A stretch of 64,000 nt of DNA from Streptomyces sp. NBC_00557 (GTDB taxonomy: Bacteria; Actinomycetota; Actinomycetes; Streptomycetales; Streptomycetaceae): the NCBI RefSeq assembly GCF_036345995.1, contig NZ_CP107796.1, positions 3,348,001 through 3,412,000 on the forward strand, read 5' to 3'. The notes under the pieces are model-generated. The model searched no databases and was not told where the DNA came from. It saw nothing but the letters and a program-made list of their open reading frames with translations. Below, piece after piece: positions 1 through 7,136 of this stretch (positions within the stretch are counted from its first letter, which is position 1; every line of letters begins with the position of its first letter). Made by a program: the position numbers and the translations under genes.

Positions 1-105
1 CGACGCACCAGTGCGGGTCACCGTCTCGACGATCTTCTTCGCCGAGGAGTCGATGACCTCGTGGTCGTAGGCCTTGAGCCGGATGCGGATCTTCTGTCCC
101 GCCAT
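1..105 (-). CDS. rpsJ: 30S ribosomal protein S10, 5' part only (runs off the window)
   Basis: The first 35 codons are present and the rest lies beyond position 1. The reverse-strand translation begins [20 protein letters not shown], the conserved N-terminus of S10, a 30S head protein that also works with NusB in antitermination. The ATG occupies 103-105. In actinobacteria rpsJ is the first gene of the S10 ribosomal operon, which fits the long gene-free stretch upstream of it and the leader hairpin at 176-200. The identification is secure; only the extent is limited by the window edge. Confidence 0.95.
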   Translation of the reverse strand, partial: MAGQKIRIRLKAYDHEVIDSSAKKIVETVTRTGAS

Positions 106-175
106 GGCTACTCAGTAGTCCTGTCTTCTCTCACGCTCTGGAACCCGGCGGATTCCTTCTGCTGCCGTCGTTTCT

Positions 176-200
176 CCGACCCACGCGGTCGGGCGTGTCG
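176..200 (-). promoter_or_regulatory. rpsJ 5' leader hairpin shared with rpsL
   Basis: On the minus strand, 71 bases upstream of the rpsJ start, a 25-nt block contains CCGACC, a GCGTG loop and GGTCGG, preceded by CGACACGC. The same block occurs upstream of rpsL at 16613-16637 with 24 of 25 bases identical. Two ribosomal operons sharing a structured 5' element suggests common post-transcriptional or transcript-initiation control. The hairpin and the identity are seen directly; the function is inference. Confidence 0.6.
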
Positions 201-665
201 CGCTCCCGCTGACACAGATGTCCCTTGTTCGAACATCCCTGCGGGATTACGACGGCCCTTCCGGAACCGCGGACCGAGGACCTTCAGGCCCACCGGGCGC
301 CTGGCCGGTGCCGCGCCCACGCTTCCCGGAAGATTCCCGTACGTCCGCCCCAGTGCTGCCCGAGGGCAGTTAGGACGACGAGTACTGTGGGACTCGCTTC
401 CGGTCCTCCCGGCGGGAGGCGCGCAGCATCAACACTCGACCGAGCAACTCGGACAGTCTGCCATATCGGGCCGGGCGGATGCCAATCGAGCCGGAGAGAA
501 TACCCCTGGGGTGACGTAGGTCAAACCGGAGGCGCCGCGAGCCGGAGTGTGAAGCCTTCAGGGACGAACTGTGCCCGCCTTGTACCCCCGGAACCGTGCG
601 ATCCGGCCCGGCCGCAGGCGGTGTGCCAAAATCGCCGCGGAAAATCCCGGGGGAGGACGACGGCG
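201..665. other. Gene-free spacer between rpsJ leader and the accessory cassette
   Basis: No reading frame here has convincing coding character. The stretch should hold the divergent promoters of rpsJ (leftward) and of the cassette starting at 666 (rightward). I could not assign a -35/-10 pair for either with confidence. Confidence 0.4.
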
Positions 666-971
666 ATGACCGGCTACGTCAAGGTCGAGTTCGAAGCACT
701 GGTCCGGCTCGTAAAGGAGCTCAGCGAGTGCGCGGGCGCCATGCGGTCCGCCATGAAGCAGCTGAAGGACATCGGCCCCACGGGCACCGGCTCGAAGGAG
801 CTGGAGGAAGCCTGTGACGAGTTCCAGGACAAGTGGGGCTACGGCATCAAGCAGATCGCCAAGGCCACCACGGGCGTCACCGAGAAGGTCGCCGAGTCGG
901 GCCGGGTCTACCAGGGCCTGGAGGACGAGGTCACCGCGCTGGTGAGGTCCGTCAAGATCGGTGAGCGGTGA
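666..971 (+). CDS. Small helical WXG100-like protein
   Basis: The 101-residue protein is predicted to be almost wholly helical. It has the size and hairpin-like plan of WXG100 (ESX/type VII) proteins: two helical halves separated by a turn with W57-G58 and a following Gly, and a C-terminal Y82-x3-E86 resembling the YxxxD/E export signal. The ATG at 666 follows a purine-rich GGGGGAGGACGACGGCG and is preferred to in-frame upstream starts in non-coding DNA. Its stop overlaps the GTG of the next gene by four bases, implying translational coupling. The WXG motif is imperfect (W-G-Y-G), so the family assignment is tentative. It could be a secreted substrate, or a chaperone or adaptor for the effector at 1735. 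Confidence 0.6.
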   Translation: MTGYVKVEFEALVRLVKELSECAGAMRSAMKQLKDIGPTGTGSKELEEACDEFQDKWGYGIKQIAKATTGVTEKVAESGRVYQGLEDEVTALVRSVKIGER

Positions 972-1699
972 CTCCCGTACCGGATCCGGCTGCGCCGGCC
1001 TTCCGCTTCCAGGTGCAGCCCGAGTTCCACGAGGTCCCGCTGGGCATCGGACAGGACGAGGACACCTTCGACGAGCGGCTACGACAGTTCGCCCGCGACT
1101 ACTGGGGCGAGCGGGAGGACCTGGAGCCGCTGCGCGCGCTGACGGCGGCCATGTACGGGGCGAACGCGGAGCGGCTCGTCGAGGGCGGCGCCGTCTACAA
1201 CGCGCTCGGCGTCTTCCCCGTCGGCGGCGGCCGGGACGGCTCCGGCCCGCCGGAGCGCATCAGCCGCGCCACCCTCACCGTCAGCGTGCGTGAGCTGGGC
1301 AACCCCGACCCGCACCTCACGGCCGCGGGTATCGCGGAGACCCTCGACAAGGCGGCCGGGAACGGCGAGGCGGGTGAGGTCCAGCCGGTCAGCCTGCCGG
1401 CCGGCCCCGCGGTCGTACACATCGCCGGCAGCCGTGCGGTGTGGGACCTGCCGGAGGCAGCGGCACCGGATGCGGACGACGAGCGCGAGCAGTACTTCGT
1501 ACGGATCGAGGTCTGGCTGCCGTTCCCCCGGGACGACCGGCTGCTGTTGCTCTGCCTGAGCACGCCCGACGTCCAGGACCTCTTCCACTACCAGGCGGTC
1601 CTCGCCGACATCGCCCACACGATCACCTTCGGCGACGCCGAGGAGCCTGCCCCCTCCCTCACCACCACCTCCTCCGCCTCCCCCTTCAGCTCCTACTGA
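968..1699 (+). CDS. Hypothetical protein of the WXG100-like cassette
   Basis: This 243-residue protein has no family I recognise. It is acidic, lacks a signal peptide or membrane segment, and ends in a low-complexity Ser/Thr tail. Its N-terminus is Pro-rich. The middle is a mixed alpha/beta pattern, with strands such as LTVSVREL, AVVHIAGS and YFVRIEVWLPF, so a soluble cytoplasmic domain is likely. The GTG start overlaps the preceding stop (GTGA), and only 35 bases separate it from the next gene. Its position between a WXG100-like protein and a large WXG-containing protein resembles that of chaperone/adaptor genes in type VII loci, but that role is inferred from context alone. Confidence 0.6.
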   Translation: MTPVPDPAAPAFRFQVQPEFHEVPLGIGQDEDTFDERLRQFARDYWGEREDLEPLRALTAAMYGANAERLVEGGAVYNALGVFPVGGGRDGSGPPERISRATLTVSVRELGNPDPHLTAAGIAETLDKAAGNGEAGEVQPVSLPAGPAVVHIAGSRAVWDLPEAAAPDADDEREQYFVRIEVWLPFPRDDRLLLLCLSTPDVQDLFHYQAVLADIAHTITFGDAEEPAPSLTTTSSASPFSSY

Positions 1700-1734
1700 C
1701 ACCTCCTACTGGCCGCGTCGAGGAGACCGACCTC

Positions 1735-3165
1735 ATGACCACCCCCATGTACGACGCGCTCGGCTTCGACCCCGCGCCCGGCGTCCCCGCCTCGGTCCAC
1801 CACCTGGTCGCCTCGCTCACCAGCGTCACCGGGCAACTGCACGACGCCCACGCGACGCTGACCCGGCTGGGCAGAACGGACGGCGCCTGGGTGGGTGAGG
1901 CGGCGAGCGCCTTCGCGAAGAAGACCGGCTCCCTGCCGAAGTACCTGGCCACCGCGCACAGTTCGCTGCTCGACGCCACACACGCGCTGGCCGACTGGGA
2001 GACCCGCCTGCGCGAGTTCCAGACCCTGGCCGGCCACTACGAGCTGGAGGCCGAGCAGGCGCGCAAGGCGCTGAAGGCGGCGCAGAACGACCCGGCCCTC
2101 CAGCTCGCGGGCAGGACGTTCGACACCCAGGCGGAGGCGGACCGGGCGCAGCAGCGCCTGGACCGTGCGACCAGGCGAGTGAACCAGGCCCGCGACGAGC
2201 TGGCCGCCGTCATCAAGAAGGCCGAGGCGCTGCTCACCCACCACGACGAGGTCGCCCGCGCCGCCGCGGCGACGATCCGCAAGGCGGCCGAGGCCGCACC
2301 GGACGAGTCCCTGCTCCACAAGCTCGGCGACCTCCTCTCCTCGATCGGCGACGAGATCAAGGCCCTCGCAGGCGACCTCTGGCACTGGATCCAGAAGCAC
2401 GCGGACACGATCTACAAGATCGGCGACTGGCTGAACATGGCGGCCGCCGCATGCGACGTACTGGCCATCGTCTTCTCCGAGACGATCATCGGCGCCGCCG
2501 TCTTCGAGATCCTTGCCAGGGCCCTGAACACCGGCGCCCTCGCCTTCCACGGTGTCGGCTGGGCCGCCGGGGCGAAGAAGGGGTCGTGGGCCGACATCGG
2601 CCTCGACCTCGCCGGCTTCGTGCCCTTCGGTGACCTGCTCAAGGGCGGCAAGGTCGCCTGGCAGAGCTTCCGCGGTGTGGAGATCGCGGCCGACTCCTTC
2701 AAGGCGGCCGACCGCATCGCGGAGATCGCGGGGAAGGCGAACGGCGCAAAGATCGCCACGGCGTTCAAGAACTCCCTGTTCGGCGAGGGAAAAACCGTCC
2801 TTCGGGCCACTGCCGACACCTTCAAGGGCCGGTTCGCCATGGCGACGGAACGCGTGTTCAACGACGCCACCCGCTACGAACGTCCGCTTACCAGCCCGGT
2901 GAAGCTCCTCGACAAACTCGTCACCCCGAAACTCATCGAGAGCACCCCGCTGCGTAGGATCCCTGCCTTGGCCGATGCCCTGGTGCACGACGGAACGGGA
3001 AAGAGCTTCATCGATCCCACCTCATGGGCTTCACGGGCCCCCGAAGCCGCATACCGCGGATACAAGCTGTACGAGTCCGCCGAGAGGGCCGTCTCCGACG
3101 ACGTGCACGGCAAGTACGAGAAGTACAAAGGGATCGTCGATCGTGGGTTGGGAGCACTGGCATGA
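1735..3165 (+). CDS. Putative type VII secretion effector-like protein with N-terminal WXG domain
   Basis: The 476-residue protein starts with about 100 residues typical of the T7SS-signal/WXG superfamily: the FDPAPG opening, then a helical hairpin with W52-V-G54. Residues about 100-220 form a charged coiled coil. Residues about 232-300 are Ala/Ile/Gly-rich and hydrophobic, and could insert into membranes. About 170 polar residues follow. No catalytic toxin domain is recognisable in the C-terminus. The ATG at 1735 follows GAGGAGACCGACCTC. Its stop overlaps the ATG of the 175-residue gene downstream (ATGA), the coupling expected of effector-immunity pairs. A second, decayed copy of its last codons and of the next gene's start lies at 3779-3816. 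The secretion route is inferred from the N-terminal domain. Confidence 0.6.
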   Translation: MTTPMYDALGFDPAPGVPASVHHLVASLTSVTGQLHDAHATLTRLGRTDGAWVGEAASAFAKKTGSLPKYLATAHSSLLDATHALADWETRLREFQTLAGHYELEAEQARKALKAAQNDPALQLAGRTFDTQAEADRAQQRLDRATRRVNQARDELAAVIKKAEALLTHHDEVARAAAATIRKAAEAAPDESLLHKLGDLLSSIGDEIKALAGDLWHWIQKHADTIYKIGDWLNMAAAACDVLAIVFSETIIGAAVFEILARALNTGALAFHGVGWAAGAKKGSWADIGLDLAGFVPFGDLLKGGKVAWQSFRGVEIAADSFKAADRIAEIAGKANGAKIATAFKNSLFGEGKTVLRATADTFKGRFAMATERVFNDATRYERPLTSPVKLLDKLVTPKLIESTPLRRIPALADALVHDGTGKSFIDPTSWASRAPEAAYRGYKLYESAERAVSDDVHGKYEKYKGIVDRGLGALA

Positions 3166-3689
3166 CCTCCACACAAGCGACGGACCACGCATGGAGCCCC
3201 CGTCCCCCCAGGTCGGCCCTGCGCCTGTGGACGCGCTACTGCCTGCAGTGGGTGTGGGGGCCCCCGCTGTGGCTGCTCACCCGTCTCCCCCTGCTCGTGC
3301 TGATCCTGCTGGAAGTGGACGATCTACCGTCTTCGAACCGTGGGCTCACGAGACCACGCTGGTGGAGGCGAATGTGGATCGACCTCGACCGGCTGCGGCG
3401 AGAGCGCGTCACCGACCCGCACGTCCAGGAGCAGGGACTCCGGCGGATGCTGGACCACCAGCGTCTTCGCTGCGTCCCCGTCCAGCCCGAGGGAGCTCCG
3501 CCCATCCCCTGCCCCGGCGGTGTGCACAGTGTCGTCATCGAGCAGAGCTACTATCGGATTCTGGGCGCACGACGCGCCTACGAGATCGCCCATGGCGAGT
3601 ACGGCTGGCGTCTGGCCGAGAACGCGGAGAGGCACCTGCCGACCTGGCTGGAGCTGCGCTGTCCGGGGACGGAGAACCGCGACCGATGA
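3162..3689 (+). CDS. Hypothetical protein, candidate immunity partner of the 1735-3165 effector
   Basis: This 175-residue basic protein has one strongly hydrophobic stretch at about residues 28-52 (the WLLTRLPLLVLILLEV part), probably a membrane anchor, followed by a soluble Arg/Trp-rich domain. I do not recognise the family. Its ATG overlaps the stop of the effector-like gene. Its C-terminal section (SYYRILGARRAYEIAHGEYG) is clearly related to a broken copy just downstream, showing that the gene was duplicated in tandem together with the effector's 3' end. Membrane anchoring, coupling and duplication all fit an immunity protein, but that role is inferred. Confidence 0.5.
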   Translation: MTSTQATDHAWSPRPPRSALRLWTRYCLQWVWGPPLWLLTRLPLLVLILLEVDDLPSSNRGLTRPRWWRRMWIDLDRLRRERVTDPHVQEQGLRRMLDHQRLRCVPVQPEGAPPIPCPGGVHSVVIEQSYYRILGARRAYEIAHGEYGWRLAENAERHLPTWLELRCPGTENRDR

Positions 3690-3772
3690 CCTCGCGCGAC
3701 GAGCCTTTGGACGGCAGTGTGGGCAACGCCCGGTATTCGTTCCTGGTCTCGTGAACAACCCGGGCGAACCTC

Positions 3773-4030
3773 CAGACCATCGTCGATCGCGGGCCGGGAG
3801 CACCGGGATGCCCTCCGGAGAGACGACGGACGGCGACTCGTGCCCCGCGTGCACCGCCTCGTGCATCGAGGACAGGTCGTAGCGGCTTGTGGGCGTGCGG
3901 CGCGCCTTCGACATCGTCCTCAGCGAGTTCGGCCGGCTCTTGCCCGAAAGCGCCCAGGCCAGGCTGCCGAGGTGTTGGTGCTGCGCTGCTCGCGGCCGGC
4001 GCGGTGCGACCGACGGCCCACGGGATGACC
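3773..4030 (+). pseudogene. Decayed tandem copy of effector 3' end plus immunity-like gene
   Basis: Bases 3779-3816 match 3133-3170 closely, covering the effector's last codons (IVDRG) and the start of the next gene. After an internal deletion, 3859 onward matches the 3' part of the 175-residue gene codon for codon. For example, GVRRAFDIVLSEFG here aligns with GARRAYEIAHGEYG there. A TAG at 3880-3882 replaces a Tyr codon and the frame is further broken afterwards. It is a non-functional remnant of a second toxin-tail/immunity module. The homology is visible directly; the order of events is inferred. Confidence 0.6.
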
Positions 4031-4050
4031 GACCGCGCGGAGGAGCACGG

Positions 4051-5011
4051 ATGGTGACCCGGGACGAAGCCGTGGCGGCGGCGGAACGCTATCTGCGGAC
4101 CAAGTCCTACCCGGAGCGCGTTGATTCCGTCGTCGTGCTCCCGGACACGGCGATCAAGTTCCCGTACGGCTGGACCGTGCGCTTCGACTTCCGGGAGCAC
4201 CTGAACGCGGGAGACCCGACTCTGGCTCCCTTCAGCTCGGTCGTCGTCGTGCCGCACGACGGCACAGAGCCCCACTTCCCGCCCACAGCCCTGCCGGTCC
4301 ACCAGTACCTGGCGCTGCGGGCCGACGGCGCCTGGCCGGGCTCCTGGCGGGTGTGGCAGGACGCCGGGTGGGGTGTCGACCCGGAACGGCAGGCCGCGGG
4401 CCGGCTGCGGGCCATGTACGGCGGCGTGGTGGAACTGGCCGATCGGTCTCCGGTGCACGAGTCGGCCACAGCCTGGCTGATGGCTGCCGGGCGCTCCCCC
4501 AGCCCGGCTTTCCCGGCACCCCATGCCGGCGGCCTCGGTTGTCGTCCCCAAGGACCGCTCGCCGACCTGGACCCGGTGGCCCCGGCCGAGGCCGCCCACC
4601 GGGTCCAAGGCCAGCCCCGCCGGCTCAACGCGCGGCTGCGTGGTCGCCGTGCACTGCGGAGTCGACGGCACCCCGTCCGCCGCCCTGCCCTGGCAGCCGT
4701 CCCACGAGGCGCCCGGCTGGTGGGACCGGCTCGCCCGCCGCTGCTTCCCCGGGTTCCGGCAGGTGCGGGTGAGCGACTGGGACGACGTGATCAGAGCGGT
4801 CGCGGAACCGGGCCCTGACACCCGTGGCGTGATCTGGGTACGCCGTGAGATCGGCGGCCACGAGATCACCGGGCACCTGCTGTACGCCCACAACCACCAG
4901 GGTCAGGTCGTCTTCCTGGACGGCGTCACCGGCTCGCTGGGCCGCCTGGACACCCCGGTCCTGCTGCGCGAGCTGGTTCTGCTGCGGGCCTTGCCCGGCC
5001 GCTTCCGGTGA
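4051..5011 (+). pseudogene. Imm35/YrhB-like domain joined across a frameshift to a papain-fold toxin-like domain
   Basis: From the ATG at 4051, about 95 codons encode a domain resembling Imm35/YrhB (VTRDEAVAAAERYLRTKSYP, then strand-rich segments). Codon-position GC stays strong in this frame to about 4637, then moves to the next frame, which runs to a stop at 5009-5011. The downstream part has GCVVAVHC followed later by GGHEITGHLLYAHNHQG and VVFLDGVTG, the Cys...His...Asp order of papain-fold (Tox-PL/glutamine deamidase-like) toxins. The total of 961 bases equals 320 codons plus one base, so a single extra base near 4625-4640 separates the halves. It is either a real frameshift mutation or an assembly error. 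Otherwise these are two overlapping genes, the second starting at ATG 4523. Confidence 0.5.
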
Positions 5012-5151
5012 TTCCGCCGCGGGCGGACGTCACGCCCCGCCCGCAAGCCGTACGCCGGTGCAGCCGCGTTTCAGCGCGGAGCGGGCGAACGAGGGCGAGT
5101 AGTGAGAGACCGGGTAGCTGTCGGTGTCCCGGTCGTAGAGGCGGGCAGGGG

Positions 5152-5358
5152 TCGATCGGCTACAGCGTGCTTTCTCTTGCCGGGGCCATCGGCATCATGG
5201 CCGGCGCTTACGTCAAAGGCGAGCCGCGGCTCCTGCACGACGGACGTGCCGCCTTCTTCGCTCTGGCAGCGTGGTCCGTCTGGACCTCCGTCCGGATCAG
5301 ACTGCTGCACCGCTCCGAGACGCGTGGCTCACGAACTCCGCCCAGGCCCTCGGCGTGA
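5152..5358 (+). pseudogene. Possible remnant of a small membrane protein gene
   Basis: One frame reads through GYSVLSLAGAIGIMAGAYVK and FFALAAWSVWTSVRIRLLHR, two hydrophobic segments separated by a short polar loop. It has no convincing start codon with a ribosome-binding site, and its 3' end overlaps the DUF397 gene on the other strand. The remainder of 5012-5296 shows nothing recognisable. Confidence 0.25.
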
Positions 5359-5497
5359 GCGCCAGCCGGGGGCCGTCGGGGTTCTTGGAGTCGCGGAGGT
5401 GGATGGCGGTGGGGGTGGGGGCGACTTCGAGGCAGTCGTTGCCATTACTGCTGTCGCTGTAGCTGCTCTTGAACCAGTGGAGTTCCGGGGTGCTCAT
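5297..5497 (-). CDS. DUF397 domain protein
   Basis: The 66-residue protein is a complete DUF397 domain: W8-F-K-S-S-Y-S near the start, the DCLEVA core, a VxLRDSK-like stretch (AIHLRDSKNPDGP) and a C-terminal AWAEFVSHA helix. DUF397 proteins are abundant in Streptomyces and are usually coded next to an XRE regulator of the DUF5753 type, as here. Its ATG (5495-5497) overlaps the regulator's stop by four bases, so the two are co-translated. In studied Streptomyces trios such small proteins modulate the neighbouring regulator and affect antibiotic production or development; that role here is by family analogy. Confidence 0.9.
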   Translation of the reverse strand: MSTPELHWFKSSYSDSSNGNDCLEVAPTPTAIHLRDSKNPDGPRLALTPRAWAEFVSHASRSGAAV

Positions 5498-6339
5498 AGT
5501 TCTCCCAGCGCTTGCTCGATGAAGACCAGAGACTCCTCTGGCGTGAGCGCCTGAGCCCGGATGATGCCATAGCGCAGGTCGAGGACACGGAGCTGCCTGG
5601 GGTTCGACACCGGGCGGCCGGAGAAGTCGCCGTCGGTACGCCCCATCCCCGTGCCGTCTGCGAACTTCAGCACTTGGATACGGCCCCCCGTTCCCGGATG
5701 GTTCGCGCGGGCGGTCGGCATCACCTGAAGCTCCACGAACGGCAACTGCGCCACCTGCAGCATGTGTTCGAGCTGTCGGCGCAGCACCATTGTGTCCCCG
5801 ATCGGGCGCCGCAGCGTCACCTCTTCCAGGACGAAGCTCAACTCCGGTGCGGGCGAGCGCTCGAAGACCGACTTCCGGGCCATGCGAGCGGCCACCATGC
5901 GCTCCAGCTCGTCCGGCGAGTAGGCCGGACGCCACGTGCGGAGCAGGGCTCGCGCGTACTCCTCCGTCTGCAACAAGCCATGGATGTTGTGGTTGCTGTA
6001 CAGCAGCATCTCCACGGCCCGCCCCTCCATCTCCGCCAGCTGCCGCACCTTCTTCGGATACCGGGCCTTCTTCATGTCCTCCATGAAGGCCCGCAGATGC
6101 CCCTGCGCCTTCAGCGTCCTGTCCGCCCTGTCCAGCAGCTCCGGCCGGGGAATCCGCACCCCGCGCTCGATCTTGCGGATCATGTCCTCGCCGTAGCCGA
6201 GCGCCTCGGCCAGCTCTGGCACGCTGAGCCCGGCCGCCTCCCTGCAGACCTTGAGGAGCCGTCCCACCGCCTGCACCAGCGGCTCGATCTCATCCCCGGG
6301 CTCGACGTCCCAGCCGGCCTCGTCCACACCCTCGCCCAC
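5494..6339 (-). CDS. XRE-family regulator with DUF5753
   Basis: The 281-residue protein has an N-terminal helix-turn-helix (about residues 20-75, with GLSVPELAEALGYGEDMIRKIERG). A long helical DUF5753 region follows (about 90-270), with the SNHNIHGLLQTEEYARALL and FVLEEVTLRRPIG signatures. The GTG at 6337-6339 is the most likely start. It lies immediately upstream of, and overlaps, the DUF397 gene, and is divergent from the ATP-binding protein gene at 6483. The 143-base spacer carries three CGAGACA repeats at a 9-bp period, a plausible binding site for this regulator. The family is certain; the target and ligand are unknown. Confidence 0.9.
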   Translation of the reverse strand: MGEGVDEAGWDVEPGDEIEPLVQAVGRLLKVCREAAGLSVPELAEALGYGEDMIRKIERGVRIPRPELLDRADRTLKAQGHLRAFMEDMKKARYPKKVRQLAEMEGRAVEMLLYSNHNIHGLLQTEEYARALLRTWRPAYSPDELERMVAARMARKSVFERSPAPELSFVLEEVTLRRPIGDTMVLRRQLEHMLQVAQLPFVELQVMPTARANHPGTGGRIQVLKFADGTGMGRTDGDFSGRPVSNPRQLRVLDLRYGIIRAQALTPEESLVFIEQALGEL

Positions 6340-6384
6340 GGCTCTGGTCCTCCTTCGGCGCGCACTCCTGCGCCGTACAACGCC

Positions 6385-6411
6385 CGAGACAGACGAGACA
6401 GCCGAGACAAA
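6385..6411. repeat. Three direct repeats CGAGACA at 9-bp spacing (candidate operator)
   Basis: CGAGACA occurs at 6385, 6394 and 6403, exactly 9 bp apart, in the spacer between the divergent XRE regulator and ATP-binding protein genes. Iterated heptamers in such a spacer look like a regulator-binding array, although a 9-bp period does not keep all copies on one helix face. No protein can be assigned from sequence alone. Confidence 0.45.
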
Positions 6412-6482
6412 CCCAGGACAGTCACCGTACGTACAGGCGCAGTCACTCTCCTACGGAAGCAGGTTCCACCACGCTCAGTGAC

Positions 6483-7016
6483 ATGAATCAGGAAACGACT
6501 GCCTCTGATGGCCAACTCGACGGCTCCATCCCCCACTTCAGCGTCCGTCTGTCTCCCACGCCGCGTGGGGCCCGCCTCGCCCGGCTGCTCAGCGAACAGC
6601 AACTCCGAGCGTGGGAGCTGCCGTTGGAAAGGGCGACGCAGATCGTCGCCGAGCTCGCCGCGAATGCCGTCACGCACGGCCGCGTCCCCGGCCGTGACTT
6701 CTGGTTGCTTCTGTACGTCGTCGGCGACAGGCTCCGCATCGAGGTCACCGACACGCGCGGTGACCGCCTTCCAAGGCTCCAACGCTCGGCGGGAGACGGC
6801 GAATCGGGTCGCGGACTCCTCCTTGTGGACGCACTCGCCGACCGCTGGGGTGTCGCCCACGGGCGGCACCCGCGCAAGACCGTGTGGGCCGAGGTGTGCT
6901 TCCGCGCGCCGGAAACCGGTGGCCGGCGCCCCGGTGCGACGCGCGGGGCCAACTCGGCCGTGCCGGCGGGATTGTCAGTGGGGCGTGGCAGGATCCTGAG
7001 CGATCAAGGTCGGTAA
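6483..7016 (+). CDS. ATP-binding protein (HATPase_c_2, anti-sigma-factor-kinase-like)
   Basis: The 177-residue protein has a single GHKL ATPase domain: N box ELAANAVTHG near residue 60, G1 box EVTDTRGDRLP near 90, and G2 box ESGRGLLLVDALADRWG near 110-125. About 40 Ala/Gly/Arg-rich residues follow. There is no histidine phosphoacceptor or membrane segment, so it belongs with the RsbW-like serine-kinase/ATP-binding proteins plentiful in Streptomyces. Its divergence from an XRE-DUF5753 gene followed by DUF397 matches the recurrent three-protein regulatory module of the genus. A direct role in partner-switching or in modulating the XRE protein is inferred. Confidence 0.85.
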   Translation: MNQETTASDGQLDGSIPHFSVRLSPTPRGARLARLLSEQQLRAWELPLERATQIVAELAANAVTHGRVPGRDFWLLLYVVGDRLRIEVTDTRGDRLPRLQRSAGDGESGRGLLLVDALADRWGVAHGRHPRKTVWAEVCFRAPETGGRRPGATRGANSAVPAGLSVGRGRILSDQGR

Positions 7017-7136
7017 CGAACGCGTCGCGCAGATCGCTCTCCACATGGGTGGTCAAGCCACATCCGTCGCGCTTGTCATCGTCCGCATCACTCATTCCGC
7101 CGCACGCCTGTGCGCGCTCACTTCTGGGGGGACTGA

